Assembly: GCF_004353505.1 (NCBI RefSeq)
Contig: NZ_SMNQ01000016.1
Location: 1 to 64,000, forward strand
DNA: 64,000 nt
Reading direction: 5' to 3'
DNA from: Streptomyces sp. WAC05374
Lineage (GTDB): Bacteria > Actinomycetota > Actinomycetes > Streptomycetales > Streptomycetaceae
Below, in pieces: positions 1 to 9,525 of this stretch (position 1 is its first letter; every line of letters starts with the position of its first letter). A program made the translations under genes and the position numbers. The notes under the pieces were generated by a model. The model was not told the DNA's origin. It searched no databases and saw nothing but the letters and a program-made list of their open reading frames with translations.

Positions 1-538
1 ACGGGCCGAGCATCACGCTGATCTGCGGGATGACACCCGAGGCACGCGTGTTGCGCTGGAAGATCCCGCCGTACCCCGCCAGGGCGCTGACGCCCTCCTG
101 GATACGGGCCCCCGCACCGTCGTTCAGCGACACCAGCGGCGCACCCGCCGCGATGGCCATGTCCATGATCTTGTGGATCTTCGTCGCGTGGGCCTCGCCC
201 AGCGCCCCGCCGAAGATCCGAAAATCGTGCGCGTAGACGAAGACCGTCCGGCCCTCGACCGTGCCCCAACCGGTGATCACACCATCGGTGTACGGCTTCT
301 TGCTCTCCAGCCCGAACCCGGTCGCCCGGTGCCGGCGCAACTGCTCGACCTCCCGGAACGAGCCCGCGTCCAGCAACAGCTCGATCCGCTCACGCGCGGT
401 CAGCTTGCCCTTCGCGTGCTGCGCCTCGGTCGCCCGCTCACTCGGGCCACGCAGCGCCTCCTCACGCAGGGCGTGCAGCTCGGCCACACGCCCACGGGCA
501 TCGGTCGGCTCGCCCTGGGTTTCGTCCACAACGGTCAT
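1..538 (-). CDS. accB: Acyl-CoA (propionyl/acetyl-CoA) carboxylase beta subunit, 3' part cut off by window edge
   Basis: Reading the minus strand from an ATG at 538 gives an open frame that continues past base 1, so only the N-terminal ~179 residues are present. It starts MTVVDETQGEPTDARGRVAE and carries carboxyltransferase features: KLTARERIELLLDAGSF, then GWGTVEGRTVFVYAHDF, then a biotin-carboxyl-transfer region with GAGARIQEGVSALAGYGGIF. Known role of the family: transfer of CO2 from carboxybiotin on an alpha subunit to acetyl- or propionyl-CoA, giving malonyl- or methylmalonyl-CoA for fatty acid and polyketide synthesis in the cytoplasm. The gene symbol rests on remembered synteny with S. 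coelicolor accB rather than on a specificity residue, so propionyl- versus acetyl-CoA preference is not decided. An inverted repeat lies 130-150 bp upstream (670-688). Confidence 0.9.
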   Translation of the reverse strand, partial: MTVVDETQGEPTDARGRVAELHALREEALRGPSERATEAQHAKGKLTARERIELLLDAGSFREVEQLRRHRATGFGLESKKPYTDGVITGWGTVEGRTVFVYAHDFRIFGGALGEAHATKIHKIMDMAIAAGAPLVSLNDGAGARIQEGVSALAGYGGIFQRNTRASGVIPQISVMLGP

Positions 539-669
539 GCAACGACCCTACGGAGCCGACCAAGAAAAACCCGCCGTCGACTCCGTACAGTCTCCCGACT
601 CATCTCCTGTGAGCCCTGGACAGAACCATTCGGCGGTGCAGCCGAAGTGCCAGCCGGAAGCCCCCGGGC

Positions 670-688
670 ATTGTGGAGGTCCCACAAT
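670..688. promoter_or_regulatory. Inverted repeat ATTGTGG-N5-CCACAAT upstream of accB
   Basis: Two perfect 7-bp arms (670-676 and 682-688) separated by 5 bp form a dyad typical of a dimeric regulator site. It sits between the acyl-CoA carboxylase start (538) and the stop of the first lyase gene (693). I do not recognise the cognate regulator. It could alternatively be an RNA hairpin at the end of the lyase transcript. Confidence 0.45.
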
Positions 689-692
689 AGGG

Positions 693-3038
693 TCAGATGA
701 CCACCGTGCAGCGGTGCCCCGCGCCGGCGGTGCCCGGGGCTACGCGCAGCCGGAGCGAGCGGCCCGTCGCGAGGACCTCGACCGACGGGTCGTGGGCGTC
801 CACGTGGCGGGCCGGGTGGTGCCAGGTGATCTCCACGGGCCGCCCCGTGCGCGGCGGCTCGCTGACGCAGACCGTCACCCTACGGCCCCGCCGGCGCACC
901 AGGACGCTCGCCGGGGCGCTCGCGGTGAGCGGGCCCACCGTACCGGGCCGCCAGAAGTTGGCGGCGGTCAGGCCCAGTGAGGGCACCGCGACGGCCTGGT
1001 GGTCGGCGGTGTTGTCCAGGATCTCCAGCCAGTGGGGGTCGTACGCGCGGGCCGCGACCGTCCGGCGGGAGGCGCCGGGCATGAGCAGGTAGGCGTACGC
1101 GGCGTCCACCGGGTCGGTGCCGTGGTCGAGCCAGAGCGTCTGGTACCGGCGGGTGCGGCGCTCGGTGCTGGACGTGGTGTTGATGTCCCGCCAGGCGCCG
1201 GTCCGGTCCTCCCGCAGCGCCTTCACGGGGGCGCCGCCGCCCGGGAACACCCAGCCCCCGTGCCCCTCCAGGTGCGCCCAGCGCGTGCCGGGTCCGGTCG
1301 TGAACCGCTCGTCGCCCGCCTCCCCCAGCTTCCGGTTGTCGACGATCGTCTCGACGGGCACCCCGTCGGCGCAGGTGATCCCCGCCCCGAGGCAGACGAC
1401 CGCGTCGGCGGCGCAGAACCAGGACTTGCGGGCCTCCAGGGTGGAGCCGAGGCCCTTCAGGTGCTGTCCGACGGCGGCGAACTCGCCGTCCGTGACCCCG
1501 CCGACCCACTGGACGGCCGGTTTCGGCACGCCCCACTCGCCGCCCGCCCGGTCGGGCAGCCGCTTGGTCGACACCGTGGTGCCGGGCAGCCGGTAGAAGT
1601 CGACGGTCGGCCAGAACCAGTCGGTGTACTGTCCGTCGCCTCCGGGGCCCCACCAGTAGAGCATTCCGGCACCCGTGTGCCAGCCGCGCGGGTTCTCGCC
1701 GTTGCCGCACTCGTAGTACGCGATCCGCTCCGAGGCCATGGAGATGTTGGCCGCCCATCCGGGCCGGCGGTGCACGGCCCGGTCCATGGCGCTGAACAGC
1801 TTGTGGCCGACCGGTTCGGGCGCGGCGGGGACGGGCGAGGCGGTGACGGCGTGCAGCCGGGCGAGGTCGGCGACCCCGAACTGGCCGGCGGTGAGGACGG
1901 GGCTGACGGTGTCCCGTTCGATCCACCCCTTCACACGCGCGTGCCACCGGTCTCGCTCGGCGGCCGGGGCGCCGGCGGCGAGGAGCGCGATGGCGGCGAT
2001 GATGCCCTGGCCGTGGAAGTGGTCGCCGCGCAGGGTGCCGCGCGGGTCGTTGCGGAGGATGCCCCGGCTGATGGCGCGGCCGCTGACGCTGTCCATCATC
2101 AGACCGTTGTAGAGGAGGGGCGCATAGGCGTGCTCGACGCTGTCCAGGACGATCCGCCGGTTGGGGTCGGTGACGTCCCAGGGGGAGCCCGCCAGAAGGG
2201 CGAACAGCCGCCCGAGCCCGTCGAGCATGACCTGTCCGTAGGTCCCCGAGTAGGCGACCCAGGTGTGCTGGACGAACGACCCGTCGGCGTAGAGCCCGTC
2301 GCCCGTGGTGACGTACGGGAAGACGGGCGAGAGCGCGTCCCGGGCGAGGGCGAGCTTGGCCGGGGACCGGCCGAGGAGGCCGCGCAGGGCGACGGAGCGG
2401 CACAGGTCGACGCGGTTGGCTCCGGTGGAGGTGCCGCTGTAGTCGTGGAGCATGGCGTCGGGGATGAAGTGGTCGACGGCGGCGCAGGCGGCCTCGACGC
2501 GGGCGGGGCCGGCGTCGTCGTACAGGGTGGCGGTGATGTCCATGAGGAGGCGGGGGCTGCCGATCTGCCACTCCCACCAGTTGCCGTAGCGGGTGGTGGA
2601 GGGGTTGTAGACCCGCGTGGAGAGGTGGTCCAGGCCGGTGAGGACGTCGGCGAGGAGTCCGGGGTCGCCGGTGTGGCCGGTGCCCTCCTGGGCGTACGCC
2701 TGGGTCATGGTCCACAGACGGTGGTAGCTCTGGGTGATGCCGGAGGGCGGGCTGAAGGGGTGTCCGGGCCACAGGGAGGTGTCGGTGGGGGCCATGGTGG
2801 CGCGGTAGCGGGCGGCGAGGTCGCCGGTCTCGGCGAGGCGGGAGGCGTAGGGGGCGGCGGCCGGGTCGTAGCCGGTACCGAGCTGGAGGCCGAGCCAGCG
2901 GAGCCGGAGGGTGTCGAAGTCGTCGGCCCGGGTGGTGGTCCGGGGGGTGGCGCGAGCGGGCACGGTGAGTCCCAGGGCTGCGGTGGAGGTGGCGGCGAGG
3001 AAGGTGCGGCGGGACCAGGCGGACGGTGTCGGTGGCAC
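693..3038 (-). CDS. Secreted polysaccharide lyase family 8 (hyaluronate/chondroitin/xanthan lyase type), copy 1
   Basis: About 781 residues from a GTG at 3038, chosen because GGGAGG lies 6 bp upstream and the protein then begins with a Tat-like signal (SRRTFLAATSTAALG followed by ARA). PL8 enzymes cleave uronic-acid polysaccharides by beta-elimination. The three catalytic residues can be placed: Asn208 in GTSTGANRVD, His258 in DGSFVQH and Tyr267 in YSGTYG. The spacings Asn-His 50 and His-Tyr 9 are the same as in pneumococcal hyaluronate lyase (Asn349, His399, Tyr408). The aromatic patch GNWWEWQIG precedes them. C-terminal beta-sandwich domains follow, giving normal family length. It lies 57 bp behind a paralogous lyase, so the two are probably cotranscribed. 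The substrate (hyaluronan, chondroitin, xanthan or other) cannot be decided from sequence. Confidence 0.9.
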   Translation of the reverse strand: MPPTPSAWSRRTFLAATSTAALGLTVPARATPRTTTRADDFDTLRLRWLGLQLGTGYDPAAAPYASRLAETGDLAARYRATMAPTDTSLWPGHPFSPPSGITQSYHRLWTMTQAYAQEGTGHTGDPGLLADVLTGLDHLSTRVYNPSTTRYGNWWEWQIGSPRLLMDITATLYDDAGPARVEAACAAVDHFIPDAMLHDYSGTSTGANRVDLCRSVALRGLLGRSPAKLALARDALSPVFPYVTTGDGLYADGSFVQHTWVAYSGTYGQVMLDGLGRLFALLAGSPWDVTDPNRRIVLDSVEHAYAPLLYNGLMMDSVSGRAISRGILRNDPRGTLRGDHFHGQGIIAAIALLAAGAPAAERDRWHARVKGWIERDTVSPVLTAGQFGVADLARLHAVTASPVPAAPEPVGHKLFSAMDRAVHRRPGWAANISMASERIAYYECGNGENPRGWHTGAGMLYWWGPGGDGQYTDWFWPTVDFYRLPGTTVSTKRLPDRAGGEWGVPKPAVQWVGGVTDGEFAAVGQHLKGLGSTLEARKSWFCAADAVVCLGAGITCADGVPVETIVDNRKLGEAGDERFTTGPGTRWAHLEGHGGWVFPGGGAPVKALREDRTGAWRDINTTSSTERRTRRYQTLWLDHGTDPVDAAYAYLLMPGASRRTVAARAYDPHWLEILDNTADHQAVAVPSLGLTAANFWRPGTVGPLTASAPASVLVRRRGRRVTVCVSEPPRTGRPVEITWHHPARHVDAHDPSVEVLATGRSLRLRVAPGTAGAGHRCTVVI

Positions 3039-3095
3039 GGAGAGCCTCCCATGAAGGACACGACGGTGACGGCGGCCTTGCAGTGAGCATGACAC

Positions 3096-5516
3096 TCAGG
3101 TGAGCCGCACCACCGCCTTGTGGACCGCACCCAGCGTGCCCGGCGTGATCCGGAGTTCCAGCGCCCGCCCGGTCGCGATCACCTGGACGGAGGGGTCGTG
3201 GGACGTCACGGCCGCCACCGGACGGTTCCACGTCAGGTCGACGGCGGCGCCGTCCCGCAGCGGCCCCGACACGCAGACGGTGGCCGTGCCGCCGCTCTCC
3301 CGGATCATCACGCTCGCCGGCGCGGACGCCGTGACCGCTCCGACGGTCCCGCCGAACCAGAAGCTGACGCCCGTGAACCCCAGGGACGGCACCCGCACGC
3401 CCTGCTGGTCATTCGTGTTGGCGAGGACGGTGAGCCAGCCGGTGTCGGCGGGCCGCTCGGAGGTCCGCGCGGCACTCGCACCCGGCATCAGGACGTACGC
3501 GTAGGTGGCCCACGTCGGGTCGGTGCCGTGGTCGAACCAGAGCGTCAGGTACCGCCGTGTGACCGGGTCCGCCGTGGCGCCCCTGTTGATGTCCGACCAG
3601 GCGCCCGTACGGGCCTCGCGCAGCGCCTTCAGCCCGCTCGGCGCCCCGCCGGGGAAGACGTACCCGGCGTGCCCCGCCAGGTGCGCCCAGCGCACGCCGG
3701 TCAGCGTGGCGGACCAGCCGGGCGTGACCGGCTGCGCCGAGCCGTCCACGGTGAGGGCGTGCGTCCCGGCGGCGCCCAGGTTCCGGTTCTCGACGACCGA
3801 CTCGACGCCCGTGCCGTCCCGGCCGTGGATTCCCGCGCCGAGGCAGACGACGGCGTCGTCCAGGAAGAACCAGGACTTCTTGGCCAGGAGTGTGGACGAC
3901 AGGCCCTTCAGGTACTGCCCGACGGCCGCGTACGTGCCGTCCGTGGCACCGCCGACCCACCGCACGTCCGGGCGCGCCACGCCCCACGCCCCGCCCTCCC
4001 CGTCGGCGAGCACCTTGCGGGACGCGGTGGTGCCGGGCAGCCGGCGAGGGTCGACGGTGGGCCAGAAGCCGTCGCTGTACTGGCCGTTGGCGTAGGTGTC
4101 CCCCCACCAGTACAGCATTCCGGAACCGCTGTGCCAGGCGCGGAGGTTCTCGCCGTTGCCGTTCTCGTAGTACGTGATCCGGTTCGACGCCATGGACAGG
4201 GCGGCCGCCCAGGTGGGGCGGCGGTGGACGGCCCGGTCCATGGCGGGGAAGAGGCGGTGGCCGGTGGGTTCGGGGCTCGCGGTCGACGTGCCGTCGGCGA
4301 CCGCCTTCAGCCGCGCGAGCTGGGCGACACCGAGGGCGGGGCTGGTGAGGACGGGGCTGTGGTGGTCGCGGGCTATCCAGCCCTTGACCATGCCGTCCCA
4401 GCGGGCCCGCTCGGCGGTGGAGGCGCTGCGCGCGAGCAGGGCGACGCACGCGATGACGGCGTGCCCGCGCAGGTGGTCGTCCTGCCGGATGCCGCGCGTG
4501 TCCGCCTTCTGCACGCCGCGGCTGACGGCCCGTCCCGAGACCGCGTCCATGGCGAGGCCGTTGAAGAGGAAGGGCGCGTACGCCTTCTCGACGGAGTCCG
4601 CCACGACCTGCCGGCCGGGGTCGGTGACCTCCCACGGGGAGTCCTTGAGCAGGGCGAACAGCAGCGACAGGCCGCCGAGCATCACGGCGCCGTAGGAGCC
4701 GGCGTAGGGGACGTACAGGTGCTGGATGAAGCTGCCGTCGGGGTGGAGCCCGTCGCCCTTCGTCACGTACGGGAACACGGGTGACAGCGCGTCGCGGGCC
4801 AGGGCGAGCTTGGCGGAGCTCTTGCCGACGACGCCGCGCAGGGCGAGGACGCGGCACAGGTCGACGCGGTTGGCGCCGGTGGACGTGCCGGTGTAGGCGG
4901 CGACCGCGCTGTCGGGGACGAAGTGGTCGACGGCGGCGCAGTGGTCGGCGATACGGGCGGCGCCGAGATGGTCGTGGAGCAGGACGTCGATGTCGAGCAG
5001 GGCCTGCGGGATGCCGATCTGCCAGTGGTACCAGTTGCCGTAGCGGGCCCGGGAGGCGTGGTAGGCCTGGTCGTGGAGGTGGTCGAGGCCGGCGAGGATC
5101 TCGGCGCGCAGCGCGGTGTCGCCGGTGAGGCCGGTGCCGGGCTGGGCGTACGCCTCGGTCATCGTGCGGAGCCGGTGGTAGCTGGTGCCCAGGTTGCCGG
5201 AGTACGTGTACGACTCGGCGTCCGTGTCCGGTTCGGGATCGGCGTACGGCAGGTCGGGCCACAGGGAGCCGCCCGCGGGAGCCATGGTGGAGCGCAGGTC
5301 CCGGGCGGTGGCGCCGAGGGCGGCGAGCTTGGCGGCGTACGGCTCGGCGGTGGGGGTGAAGCCGGTGCCGAGGACGAGGTCGCGCCAGACCTGGCGGAGG
5401 GCGTCGTGCGGGTCGGCCTCGGCGGCGCGGGCGGGGGACGCGGGCGGCAGGGCGAGCGGCACGGTGGCGGCGGCCGCGGCCAGCAGGACGCTGCGGCGTG
5501 AGGGGGTGGGAGGCAT
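3096..5516 (-). CDS. Secreted polysaccharide lyase family 8, copy 2
   Basis: About 806 residues from ATG 5516 (GGAGG 8-12 bp upstream), beginning MPPTPSRRSVLLAAAAAT, a twin-arginine-type signal followed by an Ala-rich segment ending ARA. PL8 catalytic residues are visible: Asn216 in STGANRVD, His266 in DGSFIQH and Tyr275 in YAGSYG, with the family spacings of 50 and 9. The aromatic patch reads GNWYHWQIG, differing from copy 1 (GNWWEWQIG), which suggests a different but related substrate or mode. Relative to copy 1 it has a short insertion after the LWPDLPYADPEPD region (about 10-15 residues). A palindrome AAGCGCTT lies 45-52 bp upstream of the start, consistent with control by a LacI-family repressor. 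It is the promoter-proximal gene of a two-lyase unit. Confidence 0.9.
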   Translation of the reverse strand: MPPTPSRRSVLLAAAAATVPLALPPASPARAAEADPHDALRQVWRDLVLGTGFTPTAEPYAAKLAALGATARDLRSTMAPAGGSLWPDLPYADPEPDTDAESYTYSGNLGTSYHRLRTMTEAYAQPGTGLTGDTALRAEILAGLDHLHDQAYHASRARYGNWYHWQIGIPQALLDIDVLLHDHLGAARIADHCAAVDHFVPDSAVAAYTGTSTGANRVDLCRVLALRGVVGKSSAKLALARDALSPVFPYVTKGDGLHPDGSFIQHLYVPYAGSYGAVMLGGLSLLFALLKDSPWEVTDPGRQVVADSVEKAYAPFLFNGLAMDAVSGRAVSRGVQKADTRGIRQDDHLRGHAVIACVALLARSASTAERARWDGMVKGWIARDHHSPVLTSPALGVAQLARLKAVADGTSTASPEPTGHRLFPAMDRAVHRRPTWAAALSMASNRITYYENGNGENLRAWHSGSGMLYWWGDTYANGQYSDGFWPTVDPRRLPGTTASRKVLADGEGGAWGVARPDVRWVGGATDGTYAAVGQYLKGLSSTLLAKKSWFFLDDAVVCLGAGIHGRDGTGVESVVENRNLGAAGTHALTVDGSAQPVTPGWSATLTGVRWAHLAGHAGYVFPGGAPSGLKALREARTGAWSDINRGATADPVTRRYLTLWFDHGTDPTWATYAYVLMPGASAARTSERPADTGWLTVLANTNDQQGVRVPSLGFTGVSFWFGGTVGAVTASAPASVMIRESGGTATVCVSGPLRDGAAVDLTWNRPVAAVTSHDPSVQVIATGRALELRITPGTLGAVHKAVVRLT

Positions 5517-5556
5517 GAGGGGTCCTCCGGGGGAAGGGGGCGCGGACGGTCCGTGG

Positions 5557-5572
5557 GGGTAAGCGCTTTCTC
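5557..5572 (-). promoter_or_regulatory. LacI-type operator upstream of the lyase pair
   Basis: The perfect core AAGCGCTT (5561-5568) is flanked so that the minus strand reads GAGAAAGCGCTTACCC. It is the same CGCT-centred dyad class as 9659-9672 and as known Streptomyces sugar operators such as the CebR site. A TTGACC element (5590-5595, minus strand) could be the -35 box, placing the operator at about -10. The repressor is not encoded in the window. Confidence 0.6.
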
Positions 5573-5664
5573 CCATACGGCGAGCACCTGGTCAATGAAT
5601 CGCACACGGCCCGCGCGAACCGATCGTTCGATCACGGCCCGAAGCCCCCCTTCCCCGGGGACGG

Positions 5665-8600
5665 TCAACCGCCGCAGTGGAAGCGGGCGTTGCCCCAGTC
5701 GGCGTGGTCGTTGCCGTTGCCGTCACCGGCGTCGCCGACGACCAGGTCGACGTACGACGCGCCCGTGACGTCGGCGTTCAGCGACCAGGGCGCGTCGCTC
5801 GCCCTCAGCACCGGCGACGCCGCCTTCTCCGTGCCGTCCGCCGTGACGGTGAACCGCACGGTCCCGCGCGTCGCCTGGGCGTCGTCCACCCCCACCTCGG
5901 CGGTGAACGAGGTGCACCGGCCGCCCAGGTAGTAGCGCACGGTCGCCGGGGCGTGGGTGCCGAGGCCCTTGGCGTAGGCCACTCCCCCGATCCGCAGCGG
6001 GGTGCCGTCACCGGCCGCCGTGCCGCCGTTGGACATGTCCCGTTCCACGGGCCCCCACCCGCTGCGGGCCGACGCCCAGTCCAGGTCGCTCGCCCAGGCG
6101 TCGGCGGCCGGCGGGGGCGGCAGGGTGCGCACGGAGGCGTCGGCGGTCAGCGTCCTGGCCGTGCCGCCGGCCGTGTACGACGCCGACGCCCCGAGCCGGT
6201 ACGCCCGGTACGCCGCGTCCGCCGGGGGCGTCACCCGCCATGTCACGGTGGCCGTGCCGCCCGGCCCGACCGCGCCGGGGGTGACCGGGCCGGGCGGCCC
6301 GGCGGTCCAGCCCTCCGGCAGGGTGAGCGTCACGGACGGGCGCACGGCGGCCGGCTCGTCGTTGGTGAAGGTCGCCGTGACGTCGTTCGGGCGCCCCGGC
6401 TCCAGGGGCTCGGCGGCCGTGAGGGCGAGCGTGCCGCACGCGGGGCGGCCGGTGGCCGGGCCGAGGTCGGTGACGGTGAACCGGTCGAGGACGAAGTCGG
6501 CGCCGTCCGGGGCGCCCGCGCGCTTGCGCAGCCCGGTCCAGGTGTCGCCGCACCCGGCCGTCACGGTCTCGCTGAAGCGGCCGGTGGTGCGCTGCTCGCC
6601 GATGGGGGTGCGGCGCGTCTCGGCGGCGGTCCCGGCCGCCCGGTCGTACCCGGTCACCCACTCGTACGCGCCCGCGTGGCTGGACTGGTAGTCGTACGCG
6701 ACCCGGTAGCTGTGCCCGTCCTTCATGGACACGGTCCAGGGGGCGGTGCGGTAGACGAGGCCGGTGTTCTCGTCGTGGGCCTTCAGCGATTCGTCACCCT
6801 CCAGCACGTCGTCGACGAGCTTGCCGTTCCAGCCCGCCTGGGTGTACGGGGCGTGGAGCCGGCTCACGTGCGTCCGCGGGTCGTTGGCGCCGCCCGCGTC
6901 GCCCTTCAGGAACGGCCCCCAGCCCTGGTCGACGGCCTCGAAGTCCTCGTACACGGACCCCTCCTTCACCGTGGGGGCGTTCTCCACCACCCGTACGTCG
7001 TCCACCCGCACGCGCGCCGGCCCGGACCCGCCCGCGGCCGTGACGGACAGCGGCACCGCCCCGTCCGCCGGGGCGGTGAAGTGGACCTTCACGCGCTGCA
7101 TCGACGTCCCGTGCCAGTCGGAGGCGGCGATCCGGTTGGGCACCGGCGACCGCTCGACGGCCACGGAGACGTCCCCGGCCGCCAGCGTCGTCCGGCGCGC
7201 CGCCCCCGGCTCGACCTCGATCCAGGCGGACGCGCTGTACCGCCTCCCCGGCGTCAGCCCGGTGATCCGCTGGGCCACCCCGGCGCGGGCCCGGCCGGTG
7301 AGCACCGCGCTGTTGCGCCCCTGCTCGTCGGTGTGGCGCGCGACCGCCCCGGTCGGGGTCCAGGCCCGCAGCCGCGCGTCGTTGAAGCCCGGGTCCCGCA
7401 CGGGCGTGCCCTCGCCCCATGCCGGGTCGGGGGCGGCGGGCGCCGAGCCCCGGTACAGGACGTACGCCTGCCCGGGGGCGGCGGTCAGGGTGATCCGCCC
7501 GTCCGCCCCGGCCCGTACCGTCCCGGCCGGGACCCGCCCGTTGTCGGTCAGCCGGTGGACGGTGTACGTGCCGCCGGGCACCGCCCAGGTGCTCGTACCG
7601 CCGTCCTTGTTGTAGTGGTACAGCTTGCCCTTCCAGGGCAGCAGGTAGCGGTCGCCGTCCAGGACCTTGCGGCCGTCCGCGTAGAAGGTGCGCCTGCCGT
7701 CCTCGACGGTGCCGCGCACGCCGCCGGTGAAGGTGATGTCGTCGCCGTCCCAGCGGAGGATGCGCTGCTGCTGGAGGTACTTGGCGGGCAGGTTCTTCCG
7801 CCAGACGTTGGTGAGGAAGGCGGTGTAGTCGGTCTCGCCGGTCCAGCCCTGGAAGTCCTCCAGCGCGGTCTGCCCGAGGACCGGGTGGTCGTTCCAGACG
7901 TCCTTCTCGCCGTTGCGGACGAACCGGACGATCTTCGAGTTGAGGCCCTTGTTGGTGGCGCCTCCGTAGTCCAGGTCGTTGGCCCAGTGCGACCACAGGG
8001 ACGCGCGCTCGAACTTGTCGGACCACTCGGTGCCGACGTGGAAGCCCTGGTCCCGCACGGCCTGGAGGGTCTTGTCGGCGATCCAGCCGTGCGTGTAGTA
8101 GACGTCGATGTAGAGGAAGCTCAGGTTGCGGTCGGTCTCCTCCCGGAGCTGCCGGAACCTGCGGGCGAGGTCGCCGCTGTTGATGTCCCGGCGCTGGTCG
8201 ATGTAGTAGCTCTGGTTGAGCCAGTTCCAGCCGGGCCTCGCCTTGTCGACGAGGGTCTCACTGAAGGCGCGGGCCTCGGGGTAGGACTCGGTGGCGTTGA
8301 CGTGCACGCCGAAGGTGGCGCCCCACTTCCTGCCGTCGCGCAGCAGGGCGTTGAGGTCCTTCAGGCCGCCGGCGCGCTCGTTGTAGTTGCCGCCGTAGTC
8401 GGGGTGGGCGGAGTCGTGGCCCTCGGCGCCGTACCCCTTCAGCACCGCGAGCTGCCCGAGCCCGTCCGTGGAGAGCGAGACGCGCTTGACGTCGTCGAGC
8501 GTGCGGGCGAAGGGGTGGGTGGCCTGGCTGGCGAAGTTGAACGGGATGTGGGTGACGACCCGGTCCGGTGTCCGCTCACTGCCCGGGGCCCTGATCCCGA

Positions 8601-9525
8601 TCGTACGGAAGGCGACGGCGCCGTCCTGCCAGTCGACCCGGGCGTCCCCGTTGGCGTCGGGCGTGACGACGACCTTGGCCCAGGGCAGGTGGCCGCCGCT
8701 CTCGGGCCGCGGCGCGCCCGCGCCCCGGTAGGTCCACTGGCCGGACCACACCCCGACGCGTACGCCGCCGTCCTCCGACCGGCGGGCCTGGTGCCAGAAG
8801 CGGGCGTCGTCGCCGTTGGTGGCCCCGGAGGGCTTGTCGTAGCTGGAGTTGGACTCGACGGCGGCGGCGAGCGAGCCGGTGCTGACGAGGGCGTAGCTCG
8901 CCCCCACGGGTGCCGCGTCGGCGGGCGTGCCCTCCGTCACGGTGCCGAAGACGTCGGCGGTGCGCGTCGAGTCGGGGTCCAGCCGGGTGAACGCGGTGGC
9001 GGCACCGGGTTCGGCGGACCCCACGGAGACCAGGTCGTGGCCGGGTATGTCGATGGTCCCCACCCGGAAGGCGTCGGTGTCGCGGACGGCCGTCACCCGG
9101 AAGGTGGTGGCCCGCCCGGAGACGGTGAGCGCGGCGTCGGCCTCGACGCCCGGCAGGCCGGGGAAGCCCAGCGTGTAGCGGGCGCTCGTGGGGGTGACGA
9201 CGGGCGGGGCGGTGAGCCGGACGGCGTACGGCGTGCCGTTGAGCGTGACGGAGGTGACCGGACGCGTGCTGCCGAGGAGCCGCGCCCCGCTCGCCCGGTC
9301 GGTGTACGACACGACGCGCGGGAAGTCCCGGGCGACGGCGACGGACAGCTCCGGCGAGCCGATGAGCGCGGTGCCGGTGGCGGTGGGGGGCGGCCCGGCG
9401 GCGGGCGGTCCGGCGGTGGCGGGCGGTCCGGCCGCGGGCGGTCCGGCGGCGGCCGGCAGTGCCAGGGCGAAGACGGCGGACGAGGCGGCGGCGAGGGCGC
9501 ACACCGCGCGGAATCGTGGCGACAT
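5665..9525 (-). CDS. Secreted endo-alpha-N-acetylgalactosaminidase, glycoside hydrolase family 101
   Basis: About 1286 residues from ATG 9525 (a GTG 6 bp upstream at 9531 is possible; neither has a clear Shine-Dalgarno). An N-terminal signal (MSPRFRAVCALAAASSAVFA) is followed by a Gly-Pro-Ala-rich linker, a beta-rich N domain, the GH101 barrel, a NEW3-like immunoglobulin fold and a C-terminal NPCBM galactose-binding-type module (KGLGTHAPATVRYYLGG and WGNARFHCGG). GH101 releases the core-1 disaccharide Gal-beta1,3-GalNAc from Ser/Thr of mucin-type glycoproteins. Candidate catalytic residues are the Asp of SFLYIDVYYTHGW (nucleophile) and the Glu of HVGTEWSDKFE (acid/base). Next to two uronic-polymer lyases, it points to degradation of animal- or host-like glycans outside the cell. 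Family assignment is strong; the exact glycan is inferred. Confidence 0.9.
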   Translation of the reverse strand: MSPRFRAVCALAAASSAVFALALPAAAGPPAAGPPATAGPPAAGPPPTATGTALIGSPELSVAVARDFPRVVSYTDRASGARLLGSTRPVTSVTLNGTPYAVRLTAPPVVTPTSARYTLGFPGLPGVEADAALTVSGRATTFRVTAVRDTDAFRVGTIDIPGHDLVSVGSAEPGAATAFTRLDPDSTRTADVFGTVTEGTPADAAPVGASYALVSTGSLAAAVESNSSYDKPSGATNGDDARFWHQARRSEDGGVRVGVWSGQWTYRGAGAPRPESGGHLPWAKVVVTPDANGDARVDWQDGAVAFRTIGIRAPGSERTPDRVVTHIPFNFASQATHPFARTLDDVKRVSLSTDGLGQLAVLKGYGAEGHDSAHPDYGGNYNERAGGLKDLNALLRDGRKWGATFGVHVNATESYPEARAFSETLVDKARPGWNWLNQSYYIDQRRDINSGDLARRFRQLREETDRNLSFLYIDVYYTHGWIADKTLQAVRDQGFHVGTEWSDKFERASLWSHWANDLDYGGATNKGLNSKIVRFVRNGEKDVWNDHPVLGQTALEDFQGWTGETDYTAFLTNVWRKNLPAKYLQQQRILRWDGDDITFTGGVRGTVEDGRRTFYADGRKVLDGDRYLLPWKGKLYHYNKDGGTSTWAVPGGTYTVHRLTDNGRVPAGTVRAGADGRITLTAAPGQAYVLYRGSAPAAPDPAWGEGTPVRDPGFNDARLRAWTPTGAVARHTDEQGRNSAVLTGRARAGVAQRITGLTPGRRYSASAWIEVEPGAARRTTLAAGDVSVAVERSPVPNRIAASDWHGTSMQRVKVHFTAPADGAVPLSVTAAGGSGPARVRVDDVRVVENAPTVKEGSVYEDFEAVDQGWGPFLKGDAGGANDPRTHVSRLHAPYTQAGWNGKLVDDVLEGDESLKAHDENTGLVYRTAPWTVSMKDGHSYRVAYDYQSSHAGAYEWVTGYDRAAGTAAETRRTPIGEQRTTGRFSETVTAGCGDTWTGLRKRAGAPDGADFVLDRFTVTDLGPATGRPACGTLALTAAEPLEPGRPNDVTATFTNDEPAAVRPSVTLTLPEGWTAGPPGPVTPGAVGPGGTATVTWRVTPPADAAYRAYRLGASASYTAGGTARTLTADASVRTLPPPPAADAWASDLDWASARSGWGPVERDMSNGGTAAGDGTPLRIGGVAYAKGLGTHAPATVRYYLGGRCTSFTAEVGVDDAQATRGTVRFTVTADGTEKAASPVLRASDAPWSLNADVTGASYVDLVVGDAGDGNGNDHADWGNARFHCGG

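Noticed and set aside
3120..4784. Plus-strand frame of 554 codons opposite the second lyase
   Set aside because: Low-complexity Arg/Gly/Val composition and no initiation signal; the lyase on the other strand has all catalytic residues.
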